From a virus, in the IMG/VR virus record IMGVR_UViG_3300046787_000508, positions 124,001 to 188,000 of that record: a stretch of 64,000 nt of DNA. One strand, written 5' to 3'. Positions within the stretch are counted from its first letter, which is position 1; every line of letters begins with the position of its first letter. Below, piece by piece: positions 49,006 through 58,426 of this stretch. The notes below the pieces were generated by a model that saw only the letters and a list, made by a program, of their open reading frames with translations, had not been told where the DNA came from and did no database searches. Position numbers and translations under genes: made by a program.

Positions 49006-49641
49006 TTAGTTTTTCCAAATGGCACCACATACTTTTTCTGCGATACCTTCACCTAAGTTTGATTGTCTTAACACATCGGCAAATACGTTTCTTAATGCAA
49101 CCCCACCGATATCTTGTCTAATGTTCATTGGTCTTTCTCCTGTTTGTAAATAAGCCACAACACCTTCAATTACTGCGTCCGATATTCCTGGCATACCTTC
49201 AGGTGCCAAACAGAATTCTTTACTTTTAAATACCTTTAATAGGTCTCTAACATCGTAATCCGCTAAAACTGCTGAGATGAAAGTCGCTGCACCTGCACCC
49301 ATACCTAAACTTGTTAATAACCACTTAAGTATTTGTTCTTTTACTCCTGATAATCCGCCACCAAATAACGCACTTAAAACATTTGTTTTATCCCAAGTAT
49401 CTGCTGCCATACCACCAATACCTTGTTTTAACCTATCAGTTAAACTCTGCTCCACTAATGGTTCTATTTCTTCTAATGTATAACCTTCTTCCATCAAATT
49501 ATCCGCAATTTGGATATATGATTGAATGAAGAATCCCTCATCAGAAATATCTGATAAGGGTTTCAACGATTCTGTTAGATAATTTGTACGAGATTGTTCT
49601 TTTTGAAGTTCTTCTCTGATTTTTTTCTTAATATCGTTCAT
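49006..49641 (-). CDS. Virion candidate with hydrophobic helices
   Basis: 211 residues. A basic N-terminus (MNDIKKKIREELQKEQ), an acidic region with DISDEGFFIQSYIQIADNLM, then hydrophobic helices (LLTSLGMGAGAATFISAVLA, ~110-130). No catalytic motif. It belongs to the four-gene set 48071-52702 and lies 6 bases from the next stop. Confidence 0.5.
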   Translation of the reverse strand: MNDIKKKIREELQKEQSRTNYLTESLKPLSDISDEGFFIQSYIQIADNLMEEGYTLEEIEPLVEQSLTDRLKQGIGGMAADTWDKTNVLSALFGGGLSGVKEQILKWLLTSLGMGAGAATFISAVLADYDVRDLLKVFKSKEFCLAPEGMPGISDAVIEGVVAYLQTGERPMNIRQDIGGVALRNVFADVLRQSNLGEGIAEKVCGAIWKN

Positions 49642-49647
49642 TATTAT

Positions 49648-51447
49648 TTATTTTTTTAACCACACGTATTTTTCACCGTATCTCTTATCAAGTTTTTGTT
49701 TAATTCTATCGTAACCCATTCCTGATAAAATTGAATCCAATTTACCAACGGTTTCATCGTCTAATTCGGGTCCTTTGTATTTTACTCGATTAGTTGGTGG
49801 AAGTACTGTTCCATCTTCTAATGTTGTTTCATTTGCATCACCTCTTAATAAATTAGCATCTTTCAATGCCTTATATAAATCGGTAGGTTGTTGGTTCGAT
49901 TGAATCAATTGAGTTAACTCAGGAAGTTTAATGTCGATTGGATTAATTTTTAATCCCGCCATTTTTAAAGGTTCAATCGGCTCTAATTTTTTTCTATTAC
50001 CTGAGCAATTTGTCAAAACCGCTTTATAAATGTCCTCAGTGATACCTTTTGATGTATCATATCCAGCTTCCTTTAATGAGGTTTGTGTTTTTGGTCCGTA
50101 ATTACCTGTTTGTAAATTAGTTGGTAACCCTAAACATACTTGCATTTCTCTAATTAAATCATTTTTACATCCATAAGAGAAAGGTAAACCTTTACACGGT
50201 TTATATGGTGAAGGTTTCGATTTTGATTTTACTTTTGGGTTTGGATTAGTTGTGGTAGTTGTTTTCTTTTCACCATCCCAATCAATATGGATATTTGCAT
50301 ATTTTGAAAACTCACCAGATTGTTCTTGTAATTTAGCAGCAACATCAGATGCCCCACCACTTGTACCTTTACAATAATATGAACCTCTCACTTTACCATC
50401 ACCGGTAATTGCTCTACCATTTGGCCAAAAGAATAAACCATTATGTCCACTTGATTTTTGGTCAATTCCATCTGCAATTTTTGCAACTGCAACATCACCA
50501 GTACCCACCACAAAATCAACACCATCTAAATTGGCTATACAAGCGGGTATAATACCGTTAGTGTTCTTACCGTCTTCACCGAACATACCTTTTAGTAGTT
50601 CATAGATTCCATAACCGGCCAATCCATAAAGAGCCAATTGTTTAGCGTTTAATCTACCCTTCAATTTTTTCAATCTATTGAAAACATCTGGTTTAAATCT
50701 TTTTAATTGTTCTGATGCTTTTTTCGCCAACTCAGCTCCTTTATCACCAATCTTAGTTAATAAACCAGCACCCTTAGCAACTTCTTCCGCAGGTTTAACA
50801 ACGTCTTTAGCCACAAACTTAGCAACTTCAGGAGACGTTCCTTTTAATGTATTAGGGTTTAATGCGGGATTACCACCTTTTACACCTTTAAATTGACTTA
50901 CATTTTTTACATTTCCACTTGCTTTCTGAGCTGCAGTTTTCAATGCCGCTTCCGCTTCTTGTGCTGACATACCGTATGTCTTAACTAACGTATCTTTTGC
51001 CAATTTTAAATTTTGAGCATTTGGAGCCATTACTGTCCCATTAGGGTAAACCTTTCTAGAAATTTCTTGAAATGATTTAGAATCAGTTAAAAACCCTTTT
51101 AATTTAGCGGCAACTTCAGGTACCTTGTTAGCTTGTTTTATAATATTAAACGAATCCATCGTTGACATTTCACCACTTTTCAAAGCTGCGATTGCCTCAT
51201 CTGCCGTTTTAAATTTACTTAATCCAGGAATCTCATTTTTAAATGTTGAGAATAGACCCTTTTCTTTAGACAAAACATTTGCTAAAACTTCAGCACCACC
51301 CTTAGCTGCTTGAGTTACCTGTTCGTCAACTTCCACTTCTGGTGTTGTTATTTCTTCTTCTGATATAATTGATTCTGTTTTAACATCTGTTGTTTCAACC
51401 AACGTTAACATTTTTCTAATTAAATCTACGTTTTGATTATTTTCCAT
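49648..51447 (-). CDS. Large virion candidate with peptidoglycan-binding domain
   Basis: 599 residues. The N-terminal half is Ala/Lys-rich and helical, with LARYGLAGYGIYELLKGM-type hydrophobic segment at ~275. A peptidoglycan-binding type 1 domain is visible at ~430-480 (KNDLIREMQVCLGLPTNLQT, YGPKTQTSLKEAGYD). Such domains bring proteins to the cell wall. With its neighbours it may form the ejection or cell-wall-penetration machinery. Confidence 0.6.
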   Translation of the reverse strand: MENNQNVDLIRKMLTLVETTDVKTESIISEEEITTPEVEVDEQVTQAAKGGAEVLANVLSKEKGLFSTFKNEIPGLSKFKTADEAIAALKSGEMSTMDSFNIIKQANKVPEVAAKLKGFLTDSKSFQEISRKVYPNGTVMAPNAQNLKLAKDTLVKTYGMSAQEAEAALKTAAQKASGNVKNVSQFKGVKGGNPALNPNTLKGTSPEVAKFVAKDVVKPAEEVAKGAGLLTKIGDKGAELAKKASEQLKRFKPDVFNRLKKLKGRLNAKQLALYGLAGYGIYELLKGMFGEDGKNTNGIIPACIANLDGVDFVVGTGDVAVAKIADGIDQKSSGHNGLFFWPNGRAITGDGKVRGSYYCKGTSGGASDVAAKLQEQSGEFSKYANIHIDWDGEKKTTTTTNPNPKVKSKSKPSPYKPCKGLPFSYGCKNDLIREMQVCLGLPTNLQTGNYGPKTQTSLKEAGYDTSKGITEDIYKAVLTNCSGNRKKLEPIEPLKMAGLKINPIDIKLPELTQLIQSNQQPTDLYKALKDANLLRGDANETTLEDGTVLPPTNRVKYKGPELDDETVGKLDSILSGMGYDRIKQKLDKRYGEKYVWLKK

Positions 51448-51466
51448 CTTTTATTCTATTTTATTT

Positions 51467-52702
51467 TTAATTCATTTGAGATAATAAATTACCCATGTCT
51501 CCCTCAATACCTTGTTTTATTACATCGTCAGGTATTGCTGATGCAACTTTACCAATCTCTTGATTAGATTTGTTTGCTGAGTAATTTTTATATTTATCGG
51601 CACCATACTCGATACCTTTATTTAAAGCGTAGAATCCAGTACCTACTTTTGCACCTTTAATCGCACCTTGACGTGCCATTGATTTAGTCACCTGTTTTAG
51701 TGGATTAGTAATGTCTTGTTTTATACCTTTAGATACAATAGATTTTAATGAAGGATTATTTACCGATGCCTTCTGTAATGCAGGACTAAATGTTGACTTC
51801 ATGTCGGTAAAGACTTTACCAAGACTACGTTTAGCGGTTGAAACTAAAGACTCGGCTTTAGGTCCGAAAACACTTGCCAACCATTCAAACGGTTTTGCCA
51901 ATAGACTTAATATTTTTCCGGCACCTCCGGCTAACATTTCAATTAACGGACCTAAGAATTTAGGACTCATTTTTGCTATATTACCACCCACACTTGTAAA
52001 TGCGGTTTTTAATCCCTTAGCGGCACCTGAGAAAATTAATCCTACGAAACAAACCGCAATATCAATATAAGCCCATGCACCTTTTATTTTACCTGTCATT
52101 AATTGGTAAATTTTCCATATACCTAAAATACCCCATAAAATTCCTGTGGCTAACTTACCGACACCAATTGCCGTCAACGCAACATCTAAACCAATTCCAA
52201 CGGGTGATAACATGAAGTTTTCTAATTTCTCCATAAACCAAGGTAAACCTTTATTCAATACCCAAGCACCTGCCTCTTTAACTTTATCCCATGCTTTACC
52301 TGCAACTCCCTTTACATCGTCCCAAATACCTTCAGCCAATAATGGATATTGTTCCACTAATTTTAGTTTAACAAAATCCCAAGCTTCCTCTATAAGTTGT
52401 AGTGTGTCAGTTGAGTGTTCATTCTCAACCAATAGTGATTGTCCATATTTCATCTCATATTCCATAATGTAATTAGGTTCGTTACCTAACAATGGATATA
52501 TCAGTTTTCTCATTTTACTAAATAAATCAGTCGATTCCATTAAAGAATGTTCATAAGATAATGTAAATTGAGATTTGTACATTTCGGAAACAAAAATAGG
52601 ATTTGGTGAGTTGATATCGGTAGAAAGACCTGTCTCAATGTCAACAAGTTTGTTAAACATTTGTACAAATCTACCGTCCTTTGTGATTATTGGTTCTCCC
52701 AT
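51467..52702 (-). CDS. Virion candidate with hydrophobic core
   Basis: 411 residues. Residues ~125-230 contain amphipathic and hydrophobic helices (DDVKGVAGKAWDKVKEAGAW, IGLDVALTAIGVGKLATGIL, YIDIAVCFVGLIFSGAAKG). The end is Gly/Ala/Lys-rich. A TATTTATAG box precedes it, heading the four-gene set. Membrane insertion is likely; function is inferred. Confidence 0.5.
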   Translation of the reverse strand: MGEPIITKDGRFVQMFNKLVDIETGLSTDINSPNPIFVSEMYKSQFTLSYEHSLMESTDLFSKMRKLIYPLLGNEPNYIMEYEMKYGQSLLVENEHSTDTLQLIEEAWDFVKLKLVEQYPLLAEGIWDDVKGVAGKAWDKVKEAGAWVLNKGLPWFMEKLENFMLSPVGIGLDVALTAIGVGKLATGILWGILGIWKIYQLMTGKIKGAWAYIDIAVCFVGLIFSGAAKGLKTAFTSVGGNIAKMSPKFLGPLIEMLAGGAGKILSLLAKPFEWLASVFGPKAESLVSTAKRSLGKVFTDMKSTFSPALQKASVNNPSLKSIVSKGIKQDITNPLKQVTKSMARQGAIKGAKVGTGFYALNKGIEYGADKYKNYSANKSNQEIGKVASAIPDDVIKQGIEGDMGNLLSQMN

Positions 52703-52720
52703 TATTTTTGTGATTATACT

Positions 52721-52727
52721 ATAAATA
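52721..52727 (-). promoter_or_regulatory. TATTTAT box heading the 48071-52702 set
   Basis: On the minus strand TATTTATAGTATAATCACAAAAATA then ATG at 52702. Confidence 0.45.
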
Positions 52728-52742
52728 TCAAGTAAAACTTAA

Positions 52743-52997
52743 TTATTTTAATTGATTTGCGGGACCGTCTCTTTTTGTTCTATCGTCCATTTTTTTATTA
52801 CCAATTGGGTTTGCGGGTCCCCTTGAAAGTTTAGAACCTACAATGTCTGACCATTTTGTTACTTCAGGATAACCTTGACCTCCACTCTGTGTTGCCGATG
52901 TACCGGCACTAGGTTCTGCAGATGCTGGGTCTTCCTGTTCTTCAATATCTTTAGTAATAAGATTTTTTAATTGTTTTTCGGATATAATAAGTCTCAT
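52743..52997 (-). CDS. Small protein with leader-type N-terminus
   Basis: 84 residues from the ATG at 52997, chosen because a TATTTATTAAC box lies directly before it and inside the longer reading. It begins MRLIISEKQLKNLITKDIEE, the shared leader, and continues with a Ser/Thr/Gly/Pro-rich tail. Possibly packaged into the capsid. Confidence 0.6.
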   Translation of the reverse strand: MRLIISEKQLKNLITKDIEEQEDPASAEPSAGTSATQSGGQGYPEVTKWSDIVGSKLSRGPANPIGNKKMDDRTKRDGPANQLK

Positions 52998-53001
52998 GTT
53001 A

Positions 53002-53008
53002 ATAAATA
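53002..53008 (-). promoter_or_regulatory. TATTTAT box 4 nt from a start codon
   Basis: TATTTATTAAC runs into the ATG at 52997 and decides the start of that gene. Confidence 0.5.
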
Positions 53009-53036
53009 CTGTAGAATATTTTGTATATAGAAAAAT

Positions 53037-53055
53037 ACTCAATTTTCTTGAGTTT
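53037..53055. terminator. Small bidirectional terminator
   Basis: ACTCAA-ttttc-TTGAGT with T and A tracts on both sides, past the stop of 53092-53460. Confidence 0.6.
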
Positions 53056-53091
53056 TTAAACCTTATATCCGTGAATTTGTTTGAATAACGA

Positions 53092-53460
53092 TTACTCGTC
53101 GTAGATAGTTGGGTCTATCTTTGAAAACATTTTAATGTAAACACCCGCCTTAGCGTTTGCCTCATCTTCAATTTCTCCACCTATATCCGGTGGTTGTACT
53201 TTAAGTCTACCTTGTTCGAATTGTTTGTGGTGAACCATTTCGTGTGCGATACTTCTTAACACGTCAACAAGTGCTCTATTTTTACCCGTAACTCTTATTA
53301 GTTTATTTTCTTTGGTATAATCGTAATTTGCGGTTGTTTTTAGACCGTCACGATTATTCTGAACGGCAATCGTCGGTACGGTTTTTAAGTCAAGTTCTTT
53401 TTTAACAAACCTAACAAATTTGTCTAATGTATCTTTTTTCTTTTCGTTTAAGAATCCCAT
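53092..53460 (-). CDS. HExxH zinc metalloprotease-like protein
   Basis: 122 residues. The zinc motif is in SIAHEMVHHKQFEQGR (~70-85). The fold resembles small phage metallopeptidases of the SprT/DUF45 kind. A second HExxH protein is at 60269. A TATTTATTACT box precedes the ATG. The substrate is unknown. Confidence 0.7.
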   Translation of the reverse strand: MGFLNEKKKDTLDKFVRFVKKELDLKTVPTIAVQNNRDGLKTTANYDYTKENKLIRVTGKNRALVDVLRSIAHEMVHHKQFEQGRLKVQPPDIGGEIEDEANAKAGVYIKMFSKIDPTIYDE

Positions 53461-53471
53461 AGTAATAAATA

Positions 53472-53711
53472 TTACAAAGTTTTTTCTTCAGGTAAATCGT
53501 TATCCTTAAAATATTGGGTTAACAAATCAATAATGAAATCTTCATCAATTTCATTCATTTCATCTTCAGTTATTATTGTTGGTGAGTTATATTCAATGTC
53601 TTCAAAAACAAGTTCCACCACTCTGTAGTACCTGTCTCTATCCTTTCTAGTAGAAAATTCGACATACAACGTCCTGTTGTCGTCGTTATAAAAATATTCA
53701 ATAATTGTCAT
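53472..53711 (-). CDS. Hypothetical acidic protein
   Basis: 79 residues, acidic, with FYNDDNRTLYVEFSTRKDRD as a strand-rich start. No motif. In line with the genes around it on the minus strand. Confidence 0.6.
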   Translation of the reverse strand: MTIIEYFYNDDNRTLYVEFSTRKDRDRYYRVVELVFEDIEYNSPTIITEDEMNEIDEDFIIDLLTQYFKDNDLPEEKTL

Positions 53712-53752
53712 ATCTAAACAATCATAATTATATTACATTTAAGGAAAAGACC

Positions 53753-54412
53753 TTAAGCCATATCAGAATGAACGTTTTTAGGGTTCATTGCAATACTTGC
53801 TGAATTTAAAACTTCGTAGTGTAGGTGAGCTCCCATTGAGTTTCCTCTATATGGGTCATTTGGTCCACCTCCAGAATATCCAATTAATTGTCCTTTTTTC
53901 ACGTCCTGACCTTGACTAACTGTCCATCTTTTTAAGTGACAGAATTTAGTTTTTAACCCAACACCTGTATGGTCAATCTGAACAAATCCACCGCATCCGT
54001 TTGGTGAGGTATCTTTAGCCGTTACAACCCTACCATCTGCGGGTGCATATACAGGTGAACCTGATACCGCAGGTAAATCGACCCCTTTATGGTTTTTAGA
54101 TGCACTACCACCGACATTACGTGGACCAAATCCACTTGTTACTTTTGTTCTTTTACCTAGTGGGTTCATTAACTCAGTTCCCGGTGGAATATCGTTTGCG
54201 AATGTACTTGACGAACTATCAGTATTACCCCCATTTAATTTATCAACAGCGGACCCAATTGGGTCTCTCATAAATTTAGCAAATGCCGCAAGTGCTGGTG
54301 CCTCTTTTTCGAGACTACCCATTAAATCTCCACCTTCCTTTTTAGGTGCTTCCTGTTCATCTAAGGTTACCATCAATTTATTCAATTGACCCTCGGTTAA
54401 TTTTAGCTTCAT
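53753..54412 (-). CDS. M23 peptidase (cell-wall endopeptidase) with leader-type N-terminus
   Basis: 219 residues from the ATG at 54412. The leader MKLKLTEGQLNKLMVTLDEQ is followed by a spacer and an M23/LytM domain (~85-215): SGFGPRNVGG, NHKGVDLPA (zinc His and Asp), VYAPADGRVV and GAHLHYEV (HxH). M23 enzymes cut peptide cross-links in peptidoglycan. The leader suggests virion packaging, so it may act at entry; a lysis role is the alternative. Confidence 0.85.
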   Translation of the reverse strand: MKLKLTEGQLNKLMVTLDEQEAPKKEGGDLMGSLEKEAPALAAFAKFMRDPIGSAVDKLNGGNTDSSSSTFANDIPPGTELMNPLGKRTKVTSGFGPRNVGGSASKNHKGVDLPAVSGSPVYAPADGRVVTAKDTSPNGCGGFVQIDHTGVGLKTKFCHLKRWTVSQGQDVKKGQLIGYSGGGPNDPYRGNSMGAHLHYEVLNSASIAMNPKNVHSDMA

Positions 54413-54459
54413 ATACATATAAATATACTGTTTATTGTACTTTCTAAATAATTAATAAT

Positions 54460-54750
54460 ATGACCGTTAATTTTCTACTTCGAGCAACTAGAATTATTCA
54501 TTCGGATGATTATGACGACGATGAGTTGGTGATGGTGTACGATTATATACGTAGACTTGACAATGAAACATTAATAGTGTATCTTAATACATGTACGGTA
54601 ATATCGTATGATAACGATTTAGAATTTTTTATTGAGATAATTGACGGATTAATTTCTATTCTTGAAAAAAGAGAAGAGTATGAAAAATGTGATAAGTTAT
54701 TTAAAAGAAAACAACAATCGTTAGAAATAATTAAACTTAAAAAAATATAA
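54460..54750 (+). CDS. Hypothetical protein
   Basis: 96 residues, acidic N-terminal half (SDDYDDDELVMVYDYIRRLD) and a basic end. No family recognised. The next small gene follows after one base. Confidence 0.6.
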   Translation: MTVNFLLRATRIIHSDDYDDDELVMVYDYIRRLDNETLIVYLNTCTVISYDNDLEFFIEIIDGLISILEKREEYEKCDKLFKRKQQSLEIIKLKKI

Positions 54751-54751
54751 T

Positions 54752-54901
54752 ATGTCAGTATTTGGAATGTCAGAAGAAGAGAGAAAGAAAATCTCCGACC
54801 AACACAAAGTAGCTATGAAAAAGGATAGTGAAAAAAAAGAAGAATTAAAAAAAGGTTTACAAAAACCAGAAGAAAAGAAAGAAGATAAAAAAACCTCCTA
54901 A
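54752..54901 (+). CDS. Small Lys/Glu-rich protein
   Basis: 49 residues: MSVFGMSEEERKKISDQHK then mostly Lys and Glu. It is coupled to the gene before it (one base) and ends in the convergent terminator. Confidence 0.55.
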   Translation: MSVFGMSEEERKKISDQHKVAMKKDSEKKEELKKGLQKPEEKKEDKKTS

Positions 54902-54915
54902 TCGGAGGTTTTTAT
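54890..54915. terminator. Convergent terminator
   Basis: AAACCTCC-taatc-GGAGGTTT with A and T tracts, between the small Lys/Glu gene and the glycosyltransferase cluster. Confidence 0.8.
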
Positions 54916-55616
54916 TATTTTTCCCAAGCGTAATGTTTAAAATTTCTCATAAACATATGAACCGCGGGACTATTTTCAAATATTGGTAAACCACTATTTC
55001 TTATTGCAACCCCAATGGAATATCCTTCACCGTAACCTAAAATATATTGATTACGTTCCGTATCCTTCTTATCACAAAAATCAGATAACATATCCCAAGT
55101 CTCTAAGAATTTAACTATTCTCTCATCTTTTCTAATTATAAGAAAACTTTCTTGGAAAAGAATCACTCCATCAGTTAATAATGATGACCTATCGCAGAAC
55201 TCCTTGTATTCAACACCATAAGGAACCCTATCAACTTTACCCAATATGAATTTATCAAAGGAACAATCTGCCGGATATTTCCATAAAATTTGAGGGTAGA
55301 TTCCGGGTTCTAAATCTAAATCTGTAATCTCATTTAAAAAGTTTACATCCCTAACCCCATGGTCAGCATCCATTAGAACTACATGGTCATAGTTCTTAAA
55401 TCCTTCTTTAAATAATAATTTCTTATCATGAAATGAGAACTTCTCCTTTTCATATTTTATAGTTGTAATTCTATCTGAAAAATTAAATTTTTCCACATCA
55501 TCAGTTAAAATGATGAATCTAACATCAATTACATTACTAATATCGTTTATTAGTTTTATTGTTTTTTCGTGGTATTTTACACCGACAGATGCAATACCAA
55601 TTACAAAATTTTTCAT
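54915..55616 (-). CDS. Glycosyltransferase (GT-A type)
   Basis: 233 residues from the ATG at 55616. The metal motif is LMDADHGVRD (~97-106) after a GT-A-like start (FVIGIASVGVKYHEKTIKLI). Last gene of a four-gene glycosyltransferase operon; its ATG overlaps the previous stop (TAATG). Confidence 0.7.
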   Translation of the reverse strand: MKNFVIGIASVGVKYHEKTIKLINDISNVIDVRFIILTDDVEKFNFSDRITTIKYEKEKFSFHDKKLLFKEGFKNYDHVVLMDADHGVRDVNFLNEITDLDLEPGIYPQILWKYPADCSFDKFILGKVDRVPYGVEYKEFCDRSSLLTDGVILFQESFLIIRKDERIVKFLETWDMLSDFCDKKDTERNQYILGYGEGYSIGVAIRNSGLPIFENSPAVHMFMRNFKHYAWEK

Positions 55617-56413
55617 TAAATAAGTGTCCAATTTTCACAAACCAAATCACCAAAAGACTTATTATGTGATTTTTCTTTATAGTATTTCTCAGAGAACCAA
55701 TTATTAGTTGGGTCCGGTGAGATAACGTTATTATTATCCCCTAACCAAGCACTCCACCAACTAAAGGTGCTATTGGCTATTATGTTATTTTTAAACATTG
55801 ACATCAAATGTAACTCAGTAAAATCACTTTTCTCGTTGATGTAGGTTTTGTTTTTAATAAAAGTTAAGTTATCCTTACACCATTGAATATCATCTGAAAA
55901 AATAACAAATGTTGTGTCGTCATCGAAACGACTAACAGCATCCATATAGTAGTCTAAACTTAGGATGTTCATATCCGGATTTAATAATGAATCACCTTTC
56001 CTAACATGTAACGTACAAGTTTTACCATTTATAAGTTCTGAGTAGTCATTAACTAATCTATTTTTTATCTCATCTTTAATTGAGAATAATTCAACAACCT
56101 CATCTCTGACGTGTTTGAAATACTTTTCAGATTGAAAAAACCCATCGATTATTGTGTCAGTATTAAATTTTGGTGGTTTAACATATTTTATATCACCTAT
56201 ACCCCAACGACTCACATCGGTAAGGGAATTTAAATCTACCCATGGTAATTCATGTTTAAATTCTGAATTTGCACCGTATCTAACTCTTCTAAAATTACAA
56301 ACGTCAGGAAATGCAAACGAAGTATTACTATCGTTTGCTGCTCCCATCGTTGTTGCAATTTGAAATAAAGAGTTACCTAATCCCCAACCACCTAGTCTTT
56401 CAAAAACTATCAT
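55616..56413 (-). CDS. GT11-type fucosyltransferase-like protein
   Basis: 265 residues. It fits the alpha-1,2-fucosyltransferase (GT11) family: GGWGLGNSLFQIATTMGAA (8-26), FFQSEKYF, the nucleotide-binding TCTLHVRKGDSL (~150), FVIFSDDIQWCK and the late NSTFSWWSAWLGDN (~215). It would add fucose (or a related sugar) from a GDP donor. It overlaps both neighbours in the operon. Confidence 0.82.
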   Translation of the reverse strand: MIVFERLGGWGLGNSLFQIATTMGAANDSNTSFAFPDVCNFRRVRYGANSEFKHELPWVDLNSLTDVSRWGIGDIKYVKPPKFNTDTIIDGFFQSEKYFKHVRDEVVELFSIKDEIKNRLVNDYSELINGKTCTLHVRKGDSLLNPDMNILSLDYYMDAVSRFDDDTTFVIFSDDIQWCKDNLTFIKNKTYINEKSDFTELHLMSMFKNNIIANSTFSWWSAWLGDNNNVISPDPTNNWFSEKYYKEKSHNKSFGDLVCENWTLI

Positions 56414-57111
56414 AATTCAAATTTATTATAAAGTTCATTAACTTCAGCCAATTTATCTTTTGATTTCTCACCAATTCTTGCCCAATAACTATCACCTCTT
56501 AAAGTGTGGTCATACTCATAATCCTTAATACAGAATAATTTGTAACCAGAACTTAACCATAAATAATTAAAGTATATGACATCCACCGCCCAATACGCGA
56601 AGGACTCATCAATTTTCTCTGATACCTTTAAATAATTTTCCCTGTTAATTAAAAAATTACCTGTATTTAAAAATATTTGCATATCTAAATTAGGTATTTT
56701 AGGTTTAACAAATTCCATATCCATCAAAACGTTTGAGAAAACTTTAAATCCAAAATTAGGTCTTGCAAAATCAGGGCAGTACGTTGTTTCGTTATTTAAC
56801 TCTAATTCTTTGATTTTATCAAAACAATTCTTTTCTAAGAAATTGTCTGAATCCATCAATAGGACCCAATCATTTTTACAATTCCTCACTAAATTAACTC
56901 TACTTAATAAGGGTGACAAATTCTTTTCATTTTGAAATACTTTAACGTTTTCACTTTCGTACGGTTTAAGTAAATCGTAATCTTCGGTAAAATCATCTTG
57001 AATGACAATCTCATCAATTAATCCTCCGGACATCGTGAAAAAGTCTCTTTCTAATTGTTTTAAGATGTATTTGTAACTATTGTATGTTGTAAATGCTAAG
57101 CTTATTTTCAT
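56410..57111 (-). CDS. Family 2-like glycosyltransferase
   Basis: 233 residues. GT2 pattern: SLAFTTYNSYKYILKQLERD at the start, VIQDDFTEDY (~36), and the metal motif LLMDSDNFLE (~85-94). Overlaps the neighbours by ATGA junctions. Acceptor unknown. Confidence 0.78.
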   Translation of the reverse strand: MKISLAFTTYNSYKYILKQLERDFFTMSGGLIDEIVIQDDFTEDYDLLKPYESENVKVFQNEKNLSPLLSRVNLVRNCKNDWVLLMDSDNFLEKNCFDKIKELELNNETTYCPDFARPNFGFKVFSNVLMDMEFVKPKIPNLDMQIFLNTGNFLINRENYLKVSEKIDESFAYWAVDVIYFNYLWLSSGYKLFCIKDYEYDHTLRGDSYWARIGEKSKDKLAEVNELYNKFEL

Positions 57112-58316
57112 AGTGAATAATCTTTTCTTTCAACCCAATTACCTTGTTTATCAACAGGCCAATAAACCCATTTACTCGGTTCGATGAATGTTTTAACAGT
57201 AACATTTAATGTCTCAACATGTTCTTGTAGGTCATTTCTATAAATTACATTACCGTCTTTATCTTCTATACCAATGTATATGAATTGGAAATCGACCGTT
57301 GGTTTTGGTATTGTTAAATTATATGTATGTTCAATTTCGACAAGTTTATCCCATTCTGTGTTATCGTTAACTGGTGGATTAATACCCTTAATTGCGTTTG
57401 GGTGCAATTTTCTATTTAAAAAGTTAATACCAGCATATAACTCATAGTCACGGTGAGACCTAACTGTCCCTAATCCATAAATCCCTAAGTCTATGTTATT
57501 ATCCTCTTCTTGTAACATGTGTCTTAACCTTCTCTTACTCTCATTGTCCATCTCCCACCAAGGTTTTTCAACTAAACCTTTAGTTTTGTTTTCATTGTTA
57601 AAGTCCGTCCAATGTTTTGTTCTACCTTCTCTTGTGTATTCATGCCACACAACAGTTTTATGTGGGTGAAATAAATCATAACCCAATGTGTAGGAACGAA
57701 TTGATAAACTAATCTCGTCACCTGCGAAGTAGATATTTGGGTCGTATTTGTACTCTTCACAGTGGTAACCCCATGTAAAGAAAAAGTGTCCACTGACAAA
57801 TCTAGCCGGTATCGGTTCAGTTAATGATTGCCAATTTTCAATATGATGAGGTCTAAATAAAATAGTTCCACCTGGTGTAAAATTAGACGGTACCATTTTA
57901 TACGGTTCAACATTTAATAACGTATTGTCAGATGGTCGATACATCCCCGCATATGCTGTGATAATTGGTTTCTCCGACCCTGTTTGGTTCATCATGGTAA
58001 TTAACTCCTCGTCCCAATCCTGAAGAAAACGGTGGTGAGAATCTAATTGCATCGTGTATTCTTCATCTTTCCATAGTTTCTGAATTTCACTACGTGCCCA
58101 ACATAAACCTTTACTTTCGTTCCATGGATAATCTAAAATTGTGAATCTTTCATCATTGGCATATTCTTCCATGGATTCAGTTTCATCTCTTTGCCAACAA
58201 ATACCGAAAGTTAACATTTCGGGCTTACTAGCTTTAGCAATACAATCTCTTATTGTTGGTAATAATTCAGGGTCTCTATATGAGGCTATCTGAACAAAAA
58301 TCTTTCTGTTTCCCAT
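57108..58316 (-). CDS. GlcNAc-type glycosyltransferase
   Basis: 402 residues. Matches the GlcNAc-transferase (PF11397-like) pattern: IFVQIASYRDPELLPTIRDC (~5-24), TFGICWQRDETESME (~36-50), the metal DSHHRF (~93-98) and HFFFTWGYHCEEYKYDPNIY (~190). First gene of the glycosyltransferase operon. Members add GlcNAc to protein. Target here is unknown; phage fibre or host envelope are candidates. Confidence 0.8.
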   Translation of the reverse strand: MGNRKIFVQIASYRDPELLPTIRDCIAKASKPEMLTFGICWQRDETESMEEYANDERFTILDYPWNESKGLCWARSEIQKLWKDEEYTMQLDSHHRFLQDWDEELITMMNQTGSEKPIITAYAGMYRPSDNTLLNVEPYKMVPSNFTPGGTILFRPHHIENWQSLTEPIPARFVSGHFFFTWGYHCEEYKYDPNIYFAGDEISLSIRSYTLGYDLFHPHKTVVWHEYTREGRTKHWTDFNNENKTKGLVEKPWWEMDNESKRRLRHMLQEEDNNIDLGIYGLGTVRSHRDYELYAGINFLNRKLHPNAIKGINPPVNDNTEWDKLVEIEHTYNLTIPKPTVDFQFIYIGIEDKDGNVIYRNDLQEHVETLNVTVKTFIEPSKWVYWPVDKQGNWVERKDYSL

Positions 58317-58376
58317 TTTTTATTTTTTTATATTAAAATATACGATTTTTTTTCTAAAAATCAAATCTTTAGTGAT

Positions 58377-58407
58377 TTGTTATTATTGTTTTTTTTTATT
58401 ACATTTG
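58377..58407 (+). promoter_or_regulatory. Bacteroidota-type promoter
   Basis: TTG at 58377, 20-nt spacer, TACATTTG at 58400-58407, 20 bases before the ATG at 58427. Confidence 0.7.
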
Positions 58408-58426
58408 TTTTATATTAATAACAGAC

